DNA from: Methylobacterium sp. Leaf112 | GTDB lineage: Bacteria > Pseudomonadota > Alphaproteobacteria > Rhizobiales > Beijerinckiaceae | Assembly (NCBI RefSeq): GCF_001423295.1 | Contig: NZ_LMNG01000006.1 | Span: 1-64,000, forward strand | Reading direction: 5' to 3' | Length of the DNA: 64,000 nucleotides | Part shown: positions 18,914-28,168 of the stretch, piece after piece | How positions within the stretch are numbered: the first letter of the stretch is position 1 | Layout of the letters: every line of letters starts with the position of its first letter | Translations under genes and position numbers: made by a program | Notes under the pieces: generated by a model | The model's input: the letters and a program-made list of their open reading frames with translations, nothing else | What the model was told of the DNA's origin: nothing | The model's database searches: none

Positions 18914-19782
18914 TGGCCAACACCTCCACCATCGCCGCCAGCCCCGCCATCGCGAAGGCGGCCGCCAAACCCAAGCGCGCGCCGTTCGTCACGATGGCCA
19001 CCCTGAACACCATCGCGAAAAACCTGATCCCGCCCGTGGTGGTGCTCATCGCCTTCCTGGTGATCTGGGAGCTGCTGTGCTCGCGCCCCGGCGCCGGCCT
19101 GCCGCCGCCCTCGCGCGTCGTCACCGAGGCGTGGGACATCATCGCCCACCCGTTCTACGACAACGGCGGCACCGACAAGGGCCTGTTCTGGCACATCTCC
19201 GCCAGCATCCAGCGCGTGGCCCTGGGCTTCGCCCTCGCCACCGTGGTGGGCATCCTCGTCGGTACCCTGATCGGGCAGTCGGAATGGGCCATGCGCGGCC
19301 TCGACCCGATCTTCCAGGTGCTGCGCACGATCCCGCCGCTCGCCTGGCTGCCGCTCTCGCTCGCCGCCTTCCGGGACGGCCAGCCGTCGGCGATCTTCGT
19401 GATCTTCATCACCTCGATCTGGCCGATCATCATCAACACGGCGGTCGGCATCCGCAACATCCCGCAGGATTACCGCAACGTCTCGGCGGTGCTGCGCCTC
19501 AACCCGCTGGAGTTCTTCTCCAAGATCATGCTGCCCTCGGCGGCGCCGTACATCTTCACCGGCCTGCGCATCGGCGTCGGCCTGTCCTGGCTCGCCATCG
19601 TGGCGGCCGAGATGCTCATCGGCGGCGTCGGCATCGGCTTCTTCATCTGGGACGCGTGGAACTCCTCCCACATCTCCGAGATCATCGTCGCCCTCGTCTA
19701 TGTCGGCATCATCGGCTTCATCCTCGACCGCTTCGTCGCCTTCGTCGGCAATCTCGTCACCCGCGGCACCGCGACGGCCTGA
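18913..19782 (+). CDS. nrtB: Nitrate ABC transporter permease
   Basis: Inner-membrane channel of the NrtABC importer, 289 residues. The first of about six membrane helices is NLIPPVVVLIAFLVIWELL. The permease EAA-like loop is at DYRNVSAVLRLNPLEFFSKI. RTIPPLAWLPLSLAAF and LSWLAIVAAEMLIGGVGIGF are typical of the NrtB/SsuC group. The ATG shares bases with the nrtA stop, so translation is coupled; nrtC follows after 10 bases. Confidence 0.94.
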   Translation: MANTSTIAASPAIAKAAAKPKRAPFVTMATLNTIAKNLIPPVVVLIAFLVIWELLCSRPGAGLPPPSRVVTEAWDIIAHPFYDNGGTDKGLFWHISASIQRVALGFALATVVGILVGTLIGQSEWAMRGLDPIFQVLRTIPPLAWLPLSLAAFRDGQPSAIFVIFITSIWPIIINTAVGIRNIPQDYRNVSAVLRLNPLEFFSKIMLPSAAPYIFTGLRIGVGLSWLAIVAAEMLIGGVGIGFFIWDAWNSSHISEIIVALVYVGIIGFILDRFVAFVGNLVTRGTATA

Positions 19783-19792
19783 GGATCATCCC

Positions 19793-20587
<795 letters not shown>

Positions 20588-20596
20588 GACGCGGCG

Positions 20597-21811
20597 ATGA
20601 AGGATCGGCTGGTCGTCATCGGCAACGGCATGGCGTCGTTGCGGTTTCTGGAGCGCCTCACCGAGCGGGCGCCGGGGCGCTACGACGTCTCCGTCGTCGG
20701 CGCCGAACCGCAGGCGGCCTACAACCGCGTCCTGCTCTCGTCCCTGCTGGGCGGCGAAGTCGACGAGGCCGGTTGCGCGTTCCGGGGCCTCGACTGGTAC
20801 GAGAGCCACGGCATCCGCCTCATCACGGGCGCGCCGGTCACCGAAATCGACCGCGAGAACGGCCTCGTGATGGTGGGCGAGACCCACGTCCTGCCCTTCG
20901 ACAGGCTCGTGCTCGCGGTCGGCTCCGTGCCGATCCGGCTGCCGAAGCCCGGCATGGACCTGCCCGGCGTCCTCACGTTCCGCGACCTCGCGGATGTGAC
21001 CGCCATCCGCAAGGCGGCGGTGGAGCACGCCCGCGCCATCGTCATCGGCGGCGGGCTTCTCGGGCTCGAGGCCGCCGTCGGCCTCGCGCGCCTGGGCGTC
21101 GACACCACGCTTCTCCACGTCATGGACCGGCTGATGGAGCGCCAGCTCGACCACGCCGCCGCTGGCCTGGTGAAGCGCGCCATGGAGGCGCGGGGCGTCA
21201 AGGTGCTGCTCAAGGCCGACACCGCCACCGTCGAGGGTGACGGAAAAGTCGAGCGCCTGATCCTGTCGGACGGCACCGTGCTGCCCGCCGACCTCGTGGT
21301 GATGTCCGTGGGGGTGCGCCCCAACGTGGCCCTGGCCCAGAATGCCGGGATCGCGGTGGGCCGCGGCATCAAGGTCGACGACCGGATGCAGTCGTCCGAT
21401 CCTCGCATCTTCGCGCTCGGCGAATGCGCCGAGCATCGCGGCCAGATCTACGGCCTCGTCGAGCCCGCCTACGAGCAGGCCGAGACCTTGAGCCGCCACC
21501 TCGTCGGCGAGGAGGTGGCCTATGCGGGCACGTCGCTCGCCACCAGCCTCAAGGTCTCGGGCCTGCCGGTGTTCTCGGCCGGCGCCATCGAGGCGCCGGA
21601 GGGCTCCGAGACGATCCTCATGAGCGATCCCGGCCTCGGGCTCTACCGCAAGCTCATCGTCGCCGACGACCGGCTGCTCGGCGCCGTGTTCGTCGGCGAC
21701 ATCGCCGAGCAGGGCTGGTGCAAGGATCTCATCCGCACCGGCGCCTCCGTCGCGGCGCATCGCGACGACCTGATGTTCGGGCGAACCGCCCCCCAACCCC
21801 TCGCAGCCTGA
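20597..21811 (+). CDS. NirB-like FAD-dependent oxidoreductase
   Basis: Resembles the N-terminal FAD/NAD(P)H half of nitrite reductase NirB, here as a separate 404-residue protein. FAD site LVVIGNGMASLRFLERL at the start, AYNRVLLSSLLGG near 45, a second dinucleotide fold AIVIGGGLLGLEAAVGLARL near 150, and a C-terminal ALGECAEHRGQIYGLVEPAY. It probably passes electrons from NAD(P)H to nitrate reductase NasA or to NirA; which one is not shown. It overlaps nothing and lies 11 bases before nirA. Confidence 0.88.
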   Translation: MKDRLVVIGNGMASLRFLERLTERAPGRYDVSVVGAEPQAAYNRVLLSSLLGGEVDEAGCAFRGLDWYESHGIRLITGAPVTEIDRENGLVMVGETHVLPFDRLVLAVGSVPIRLPKPGMDLPGVLTFRDLADVTAIRKAAVEHARAIVIGGGLLGLEAAVGLARLGVDTTLLHVMDRLMERQLDHAAAGLVKRAMEARGVKVLLKADTATVEGDGKVERLILSDGTVLPADLVVMSVGVRPNVALAQNAGIAVGRGIKVDDRMQSSDPRIFALGECAEHRGQIYGLVEPAYEQAETLSRHLVGEEVAYAGTSLATSLKVSGLPVFSAGAIEAPEGSETILMSDPGLGLYRKLIVADDRLLGAVFVGDIAEQGWCKDLIRTGASVAAHRDDLMFGRTAPQPLAA

Positions 21812-21822
21812 CGGAGGCTTTC

Positions 21823-23610
21823 ATGGCTGACGATTTCAACGCCGAGCAGAAGCGCTACCTCGAAGGTTTCGCCTCCGGCATCTCCGCGGCCCGCCTCACC
21901 GGCGGCCTCGCCCTCGGGCAGGCAAGCGCCCCCCCGGCCGAACCCACCGGGCCCGACGCCATCCACATCAAGGCCCAGGACGCCACGGTGAAGGCCGGCG
22001 GCAAGCTCTGCGACCAGGAGAAGTGGAAGCGCGCCGAGAACGCCTTCGACGGCCACAACCGCCTCATCGCGGAGGCCGCCACCGGCAAGGCCCCGAAACC
22101 GGAGGACAATTTCCGCTGGCGCTATCACGGCCTGTTCTGGGTGGCACCGGCCCAGAACTCCTACATGTGCCGCCTGCGCATCCCCAACGGCATCCTGCAG
22201 CACTGGCAGTTCGCCGGCATCGCGGATCTCGCCGACACCCATGGCGGCGGCTACAGCCACGTCACCACCCGGGCGAACCTCCAGGTCCGCGAGATCACGC
22301 CCGAGCACGGCCAGCCCTTCCTCGACGGCCTCATCGACCTCGGCCTGACCGCGCGCGGCGCGGGCGCCGACAACATCCGCAACGTCACCGGCTCGCCGGT
22401 CGCCGGCATCGACGCCCAGGAACTGCTCGACACCCGGCCGCTGGCCAAATCCTGGCACAACCACATCCTCAACGACCGCTCGCTGTTCGGCCTGCCGCGC
22501 AAGTTCAACGTCGCCTTCGACGGCGGCGGGGTCATGCCGGTGCTGGAGGAGACCAACGACATCGGCTTCCAGGCCATCCGGGTTCTCGACGGCGCCGCCG
22601 TGGCGCCCGGCATCTGGATGCGCCTCGTGCTCGGCGGCATCTCGGGCCACCGCGATCTCGCCCGCGACACCGGCGTCGTGCTGAAGCCCGAGGATTGCAA
22701 CCGGGTGGCGGACGCCATCCTGCGGGTCTTCATCAAGAACGGCGACCGGACCAACCGCAACAAGAGCCGGATGAAATACGTCCTCGACGCCTGGGGCTTC
22801 GACAAGTACCTCGCCGCCGTCGAAGACGAACTCGGCCGCAAACTCGACCGCGTCGATCCCGCCCATGTTGCCCCGCGCGGCCCCATGGACCGCTTCGCAC
22901 ATGTGGGCGTGCACGCCCAGGTGCAGCCCGGCCTCAACTGGATCGGCGTGATCCTGCCCGTCGGTAAGCTCACCACCGACCAGATGCGGGATCTGGCCAG
23001 AATCGCGACCGAATGCGGCGACGGCGCCATCCGCATGACCGTCTGGCAGAACTTCCTGTTTTCCGGGGTTCCTGACGCGAAGGTGGCCGAGGTCCAGGCA
23101 CGGGTCGCCGCCTTGGGCCTCACCACGGAGGCGTCGAGCATCCGCGCCGGCCTCGTCGCCTGCACGGGCAACCAGGGCTGCAAGTTCGCCGCCTCGGACA
23201 CCAAGGGCCACGCCCTCGTCATCGCCGACTACATCGAGGCCAACCTCAAGGAGCTCGACGTGCCGGTGAACGTGCACCTCACGGGCTGCCACCATAGCTG
23301 CGCCCAGCACTACATCGGCGACATCGGGCTCATCGGCGCCAAGGTGGTGGTCTCGGAGGAGGGCGACACCGTCGAGGGCTACGACATCGTCGTCGGCGGC
23401 GGCTTCGGCGACAGCCCGAAGATCGGCACCGAGATCTGGAAGGCCGTGAAGGCCGAGGATTGCCCGGCCCGGATCGAGGCGCTCCTACGCAGCTACCTCG
23501 GCAGCCGCGAGGGCCCGCAGGAGAGCTTCCAGGCCTTCACCCTGCGCACCGGTCCCGAATCCCTGCGCCACAGTGCCGAAGAGCAACCCGTCCTGAAGGC
23601 AGCCGCATGA
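21823..23610 (+). CDS. nirA: Assimilatory nitrite reductase, siroheme [4Fe-4S] type
   Basis: Six-electron reduction of nitrite to ammonium. The 595 residues show the repeated ferredoxin-nitrite/sulfite reductase fold. The cofactor cysteines appear as CTGNQGCKFAASDTKGHA and, 38 residues on, GCHHSCAQHYIGDIGLIG, which bind the coupled siroheme and [4Fe-4S]. Other motifs are GGGYSHVTTRANLQVREI and IRNVTGSPVAGID. ATG 21823 follows ACGGAGG. Its stop overlaps the start of the flavoprotein gene (ATGA). Siroheme would come from cysG at the end of the locus. Confidence 0.95.
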   Translation: MADDFNAEQKRYLEGFASGISAARLTGGLALGQASAPPAEPTGPDAIHIKAQDATVKAGGKLCDQEKWKRAENAFDGHNRLIAEAATGKAPKPEDNFRWRYHGLFWVAPAQNSYMCRLRIPNGILQHWQFAGIADLADTHGGGYSHVTTRANLQVREITPEHGQPFLDGLIDLGLTARGAGADNIRNVTGSPVAGIDAQELLDTRPLAKSWHNHILNDRSLFGLPRKFNVAFDGGGVMPVLEETNDIGFQAIRVLDGAAVAPGIWMRLVLGGISGHRDLARDTGVVLKPEDCNRVADAILRVFIKNGDRTNRNKSRMKYVLDAWGFDKYLAAVEDELGRKLDRVDPAHVAPRGPMDRFAHVGVHAQVQPGLNWIGVILPVGKLTTDQMRDLARIATECGDGAIRMTVWQNFLFSGVPDAKVAEVQARVAALGLTTEASSIRAGLVACTGNQGCKFAASDTKGHALVIADYIEANLKELDVPVNVHLTGCHHSCAQHYIGDIGLIGAKVVVSEEGDTVEGYDIVVGGGFGDSPKIGTEIWKAVKAEDCPARIEALLRSYLGSREGPQESFQAFTLRTGPESLRHSAEEQPVLKAAA

Positions 23611-25205
23611 GCGAGCACGTCACGCCCCCGCTGGTTCTCATCCCCGAGAACGCCCCGTTCAACCCCGACCAGCGCTCGTGGCTGTCGGGCTACTTCGCCG
23701 CCCTTCTGGGCCCCGCCGTCGAGGGCGCCACGGCGCTGGCCCCCGGCGACATGGGCGGCGGCCAAAAGCTCGCCGACAACGACGACGCGCCGTGGCACGA
23801 CCCGTCGATGCCCCTGCCCGACCGGATGGAGCTCGCGCGTGAACGGCCCGAGGCGCAGAAGCTCATGGCCGCCATGGCGCAGCAGGATTGCGGCCAGTGC
23901 GGCTACAACTGCGCCGACTACGCCAACGCCATCTTCCTCAAGAGCGAGGAGCGCCTGAACCTGTGCCAGCCCGGCGGCAAGGACACGCTCCGGATGCTGA
24001 AGAAGCTCGACGAGGAGTTCGGCGCCGGCGGCGGGGCCGCCCCGAAGACCGCCGGCGACACCGCGCCCAAGGCCGAACCGACCCTCGGCCCCCTCGGCTT
24101 CTGCCGCGAGAACCCCGTGGAGGCGACGTTCCTGTCTCGGCTCCGCTTGAACGCGCCTGGGGGCGAGAAGGAAACCTGGCACGTCGAGATCGATCTGACC
24201 GACACGCCCATCGAGTACGTGGTCGGCGACTCCCTCGGGCTGTTTCCCGCCAACGCCCCGGCCCTGGTCGACGCGGTCATCGCCGAGCTCGGGGCCCGTC
24301 CCGAGCGCAGGATCGGACGCAAGACCCTGCGGGATTGCCTGCTCACGGACTATGCGCTGGGCGGCGCGCCCGACGGGCTCTACCAGCTCCTCTCCCTCCT
24401 CACCTCGGGCGAAGCGCGCAAGAAGACCCAGGCGCTCGCCGCCGGCGAGGATCCGGACGGCGACGCCGCCCATCTCGACGTGCTCGGCGCGCTCCACAAG
24501 TTCCCCGGCGCGCGGCCCGACGCCGAGGTGTTCCTCGAAGCCCTCGACGAGTTGCAGCCCCGGCTCTACTCGATCTCGTCCTCGCCGAAGGCCGATCCCG
24601 GCCGGGTCTCCCTCACGGTGGACGCGGTCCGCTACAGCCACCGCTCGCGCCTGCGGCTGGGCGTGGCCTCGACCCATCTCGGCGAGCGCATCCCCGAGGG
24701 CATGAAGGTCAAGGTCTACCTCCAGAAGGCGCATGGCTTCGCCCTGCCCGACGACCTGTCGAAGGACGTGATCATGGTCGGCCCCGGCACCGGCATCGCG
24801 CCGTTCCGCGCCTTCCTGCGCGAGCGCGACGCCACGCAGGCGCCGGGCCGCAACTGGCTGTTCTACGGCCACCAACGCCAAGCGAGCGACTTCTTCTACA
24901 GGGACGAGCTCAACGCCCTGAAGGACAAGAAGCTGCTCACCCGCCTGTCCCTGGCCTGGTCCCGCGACGGCGGCGAAAAGACCTACGTGCAGGACCGCAT
25001 GCGCGAGAACGGCGCCGAACTCTGGAAGTGGTTCGAGGGCGGTGCCCATTTCTACGTCTGCGGCGACGCCAAGCGCATGGCCAAGGATGTGGAGCGGGCG
25101 ATCATCGACGTCGCCGGCCAACACGGGGGCAAGAACCCCGACGAGGCCGTGGCCTACCTCGCCCATCTGAAGAAGACCGGGCGGTATCAGGCCGACGTGT
25201 ACTGA
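23607..25205 (+). CDS. Fe-S/FNR flavoprotein (sulfite reductase alpha-like)
   Basis: Likely electron donor to NirA. Of 532 residues, about 90-125 hold an Fe-S motif (C95, C98, C102, C120 in DCGQCGYNC...LNLCQPGG). From about 165 on there is a CysJ-type FAD/NADPH module: YVVGDSLGLFPAN, RLYSISSSPKADPGRVSLTV for FAD, VGPGTGIAPFRAFLRER for NADPH, and the C-terminal FYVCGDAKRMAKDVERA with GRYQADVY. The usual flavodoxin domain is absent and replaced by the Fe-S segment. It is translationally coupled to nirA by ATGA. Confidence 0.88.
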   Translation: MSEHVTPPLVLIPENAPFNPDQRSWLSGYFAALLGPAVEGATALAPGDMGGGQKLADNDDAPWHDPSMPLPDRMELARERPEAQKLMAAMAQQDCGQCGYNCADYANAIFLKSEERLNLCQPGGKDTLRMLKKLDEEFGAGGGAAPKTAGDTAPKAEPTLGPLGFCRENPVEATFLSRLRLNAPGGEKETWHVEIDLTDTPIEYVVGDSLGLFPANAPALVDAVIAELGARPERRIGRKTLRDCLLTDYALGGAPDGLYQLLSLLTSGEARKKTQALAAGEDPDGDAAHLDVLGALHKFPGARPDAEVFLEALDELQPRLYSISSSPKADPGRVSLTVDAVRYSHRSRLRLGVASTHLGERIPEGMKVKVYLQKAHGFALPDDLSKDVIMVGPGTGIAPFRAFLRERDATQAPGRNWLFYGHQRQASDFFYRDELNALKDKKLLTRLSLAWSRDGGEKTYVQDRMRENGAELWKWFEGGAHFYVCGDAKRMAKDVERAIIDVAGQHGGKNPDEAVAYLAHLKKTGRYQADVY

Positions 25206-25275
25206 GAGGCAAAACCCTCCCGGCGCCGTGGGCTATCGAACTCCGCATATCTGGCGCTCTTCAGAACGGGCGCGT

Positions 25276-25392
25276 CCCTCTCCCCCTTGTCGGGAGAGGT
25301 TAGGAGTGGGGGCGGTTCCGCCAGACCCCGCAGCATGAGGGGCACCCGACCCCCCCACCTCCAACTCCTCCCCACAAGGGGGAGGAGGGCTG
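25276..25392. repeat. Long imperfect inverted repeat in the nasA upstream gap
   Basis: The left arm (about 25276-25314) and right arm (about 25341-25392) are imperfect inverted copies. Each contains its own small hairpin (CCTCTCCC...GGGAGAGG on the left, CTCCTCCCC...GGGGGAGGAG on the right). It looks like a REP pair or a MITE-like unit. It splits the otherwise tightly packed nitrate operon, leaving 254 bases before nasA. Confidence 0.7.
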
Positions 25393-25459
25393 GCCGGCGC
25401 TTCAGGCCCGACTCTTGCTCCCATCCATGCTGACAAAAAACCCCGCCGAGGATCACGCC

Positions 25460-28129
25460 ATGAACGCGCACGTCCAGGCGCCCGCCCCCGTCAAAACCAC
25501 CTGCCCATATTGCGGCGTCGGCTGCGGCGTACTCGCGACGCCGGACGGGCAGGGCGGGGTCGGCATCGCCGGGGACACCGCGCATCCGGCCAATTTCGGC
25601 CGCCTCTGCTCCAAGGGCTCGGCTTTGGGCGAGACCGTCTCCCTGGACGGCCGCCTGCTCCATCCGCAGGTCGACGGCGCGCGCGCGAGCTGGGAATCGG
25701 CGCTCGGCACCGTCGCGGGGTCCCTGCAGAAGATCGCCGCGCAGCACGGGCCGGAATCCATCGCCTTCTACCTGTCGGGCCAGCTCCTCACGGAGGATTA
25801 CTACGTCGCCAACAAGCTCGCGAAGGGCTTCCTCGGCACCCCCCACGTCGACACCAACTCGCGCCTGTGCATGTCGAGCGCCGTGGCCGCCCATCGGCGC
25901 GCCTTCGGCTCGGACACCGTGCCGGGCTGCTACGAGGACCTCGACGAGGCCGACGTGATCGTGCTCGTCGGCTCCAACACCGCCTGGTGCCACCCGATCC
26001 TGTTCCGCCGGATGATCGACGCACGCGCCAAGCGCGGCACCAAGCTCGTGGTGGTCGATCCCCGCCGCACCCAGACGGGGGAGGAGGCCGACCTGTTCCT
26101 CGGCCTAGCGCCCGGCTCCGACACCGCCCTGTTCTCGGGCCTGCTCGTGCATCTCGCCGCCACCGGCGCCGTCGATGCGGCCTACGTCGCCGACCATACC
26201 AGCGGCTTCGACGGCGCCCTGGAGCGCGCCGCCGCCATCGCCCCGAGCGTCGCCGCCACCGCCGCCGCGACGGGCCTCGCCGAGGCCGATGTCGCCCGGT
26301 TCTTCGCCCTGTTCGCCGGTACGAAGCGCGTGGTCACGGCGTTCTCGCAGGGGGCGAACCAGTCGGCGCAGGGCACCGACAAGGGCAACGCCATCATCAA
26401 CTGCCATCTCGCCACCGGCCGCATCGGTCGGCCCGGCGCGGGGCCGTTCTCCCTCACCGGCCAGCCCAACGCCATGGGCGGGCGGGAGGTCGGAGGGCTC
26501 GCGAACATGCTCGCCGCCCACATGCACTTCGCCCCCGAGGAGGTGGACCGCGTCCGCCGGTTCTGGAAGGCGCCCAACATCATCACCGGCGAGGGCATGA
26601 AGGCGGTGGCCCTGTTCGAGGCGGTGGCGCGCGGCAAGATCAAGGCCCTGTGGGTGATGGGCACCAATCCCGTCGTCTCCATGCCCCGGGCCGACGCCAT
26701 CCGCGAGAGCCTGAAGGGCCTCGACCTCTACGTGGTCTCCGAGGCCGTGGCCGACAGCGACACCGCCCGGGCGACGGGGAAGAAGACCGTGCTGCTGCCG
26801 GCCTTGGCCTGGGGCGAGAAGGACGGCACGGTGACGAATTCCGAGCGCCGGGTCTCGCGCCAGCGCGCTTTCCTCAAGGCGCCCGGCGAGGCGCGGGCCG
26901 ACTGGCAGATCATCGCGGACGTGGCCAAGCGCCTCGGCCACGGCGAGGCCTTCGCCTATCCCAACGCGGCCGCGATCTTCCGCGAGCACGCGGCCCTGTC
27001 GGCCTACGAGAACAATGGCACCCGCGATTTCGACATCGGCGCCCTCGCGGACATGCCCGATGCGACTTATGCGGGAACGCCCCCCCTGCAATGGCCCCTG
27101 CCGAAGCGCGGCAAGGGCCGGGCCCGCCTGTTCGCCGACGGCCAGTTCTACACCTTCGACAAGCGTGCCCGCTTCGTCGCCGTGCAGGCGCCCGCCCTGG
27201 CCCAGCCCGTCACGGAGGAACACCCCTTCGTCCTCAACACCGGCCGGGTGCGCGACCACTGGCACACCATGACGCGCACGGGAAAGAGCCAGCGTCTCTC
27301 GGCCCACCGCGCCGTGCCCTTCGTCGAGATCCACCCCGACGATGCCGCCCGCCTCGGCGTCGCGGAGGGCGATCTCGCCCGCATCTCCACGCCCCACGGC
27401 ACCGCGATCCTCGAGGCGATGGTCACGGAGGGCGTGCGCCGGGGCGATCTCTTCGCCGCCTTCCATTGGAGCGACGCCACCGCGTCGGATGCCCGCGTCG
27501 GCGCCCTGGTGCGCGGCGTGCCGGACCCGGTCTCGGGCCAGCCCGAACTCAAGGCGACGCCGGCCGCGTTGAGCCCAGCGCCCTACCGCAATCGCGGCTT
27601 CCTGCTCACCCGCGAGGCGCATACCCCGCCCGCCGGCTGGTGGTGGGCGCGCGCCACGGTGGAGGGCGGGTCCGGCCTGCACTTCGCCACCCAGGAGAGC
27701 TCGCGCGCCGTCGCCCTGATGATGCGCGGCCTGTTCCAGGGCCTGGAACTCGCCGAGTACGCCGACCATGCGCGGGGGCATTACCGCTGCGCCGTCTATG
27801 ACGGAGTTCGCTTGGTCGCCTGCCTGGCGCTCGCCCCGAGCGAGGCCCGACCGAGCTGGGAGGCGGCCAAGGCGTATTTCGCCGCCGAGGAGATCGAGCC
27901 CGCCGCCCGCCGCGCCCTGCTCTCGGGCCGGGCCGAGACGGCCTCGGCCGGTCCGACGATCTGCGCCTGCCACGGCGTCGGCCTCGACGTGATCACGGGC
28001 GTGATCGCGGCCGGCGCCGGCTCCGTCGAAGCCGTCGGCGTCGCCTGCAAGGCCGGAACGAATTGCGGCTCGTGCATCCCCGAGATCCGCAAGCTGCTGC
28101 CGCAGGCGCTTGCGCGCAACGCAGCATAG
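25460..28129 (+). CDS. nasA: Assimilatory nitrate reductase, molybdopterin subunit
   Basis: Cytoplasmic Mo-bisMGD enzyme reducing nitrate to nitrite, 889 residues. The N-terminal [4Fe-4S] ligands are C15, C18, C22 and C50. The body contains NSRLCMSSAVAAHRRAFG with the probable Mo-ligand Cys, GRIGRPGAGPFSLTGQPNAM, and a C-terminal MoCo-dinucleotide domain (LNTGRVRDHWHTMTRTGKS). The last 60 residues are a BFD-like [2Fe-2S] domain (CACHGVGLD...CKAGTNCGSC), as in NasA. ATG 25460 is the first start with GAGG upstream and a normal N-terminus. Confidence 0.96.
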   Translation: MNAHVQAPAPVKTTCPYCGVGCGVLATPDGQGGVGIAGDTAHPANFGRLCSKGSALGETVSLDGRLLHPQVDGARASWESALGTVAGSLQKIAAQHGPESIAFYLSGQLLTEDYYVANKLAKGFLGTPHVDTNSRLCMSSAVAAHRRAFGSDTVPGCYEDLDEADVIVLVGSNTAWCHPILFRRMIDARAKRGTKLVVVDPRRTQTGEEADLFLGLAPGSDTALFSGLLVHLAATGAVDAAYVADHTSGFDGALERAAAIAPSVAATAAATGLAEADVARFFALFAGTKRVVTAFSQGANQSAQGTDKGNAIINCHLATGRIGRPGAGPFSLTGQPNAMGGREVGGLANMLAAHMHFAPEEVDRVRRFWKAPNIITGEGMKAVALFEAVARGKIKALWVMGTNPVVSMPRADAIRESLKGLDLYVVSEAVADSDTARATGKKTVLLPALAWGEKDGTVTNSERRVSRQRAFLKAPGEARADWQIIADVAKRLGHGEAFAYPNAAAIFREHAALSAYENNGTRDFDIGALADMPDATYAGTPPLQWPLPKRGKGRARLFADGQFYTFDKRARFVAVQAPALAQPVTEEHPFVLNTGRVRDHWHTMTRTGKSQRLSAHRAVPFVEIHPDDAARLGVAEGDLARISTPHGTAILEAMVTEGVRRGDLFAAFHWSDATASDARVGALVRGVPDPVSGQPELKATPAALSPAPYRNRGFLLTREAHTPPAGWWWARATVEGGSGLHFATQESSRAVALMMRGLFQGLELAEYADHARGHYRCAVYDGVRLVACLALAPSEARPSWEAAKAYFAAEEIEPAARRALLSGRAETASAGPTICACHGVGLDVITGVIAAGAGSVEAVGVACKAGTNCGSCIPEIRKLLPQALARNAA

Positions 28130-28168
28130 GCTCACTTTGTGGGTACGAAGGACCCCGATCCGAGATCC

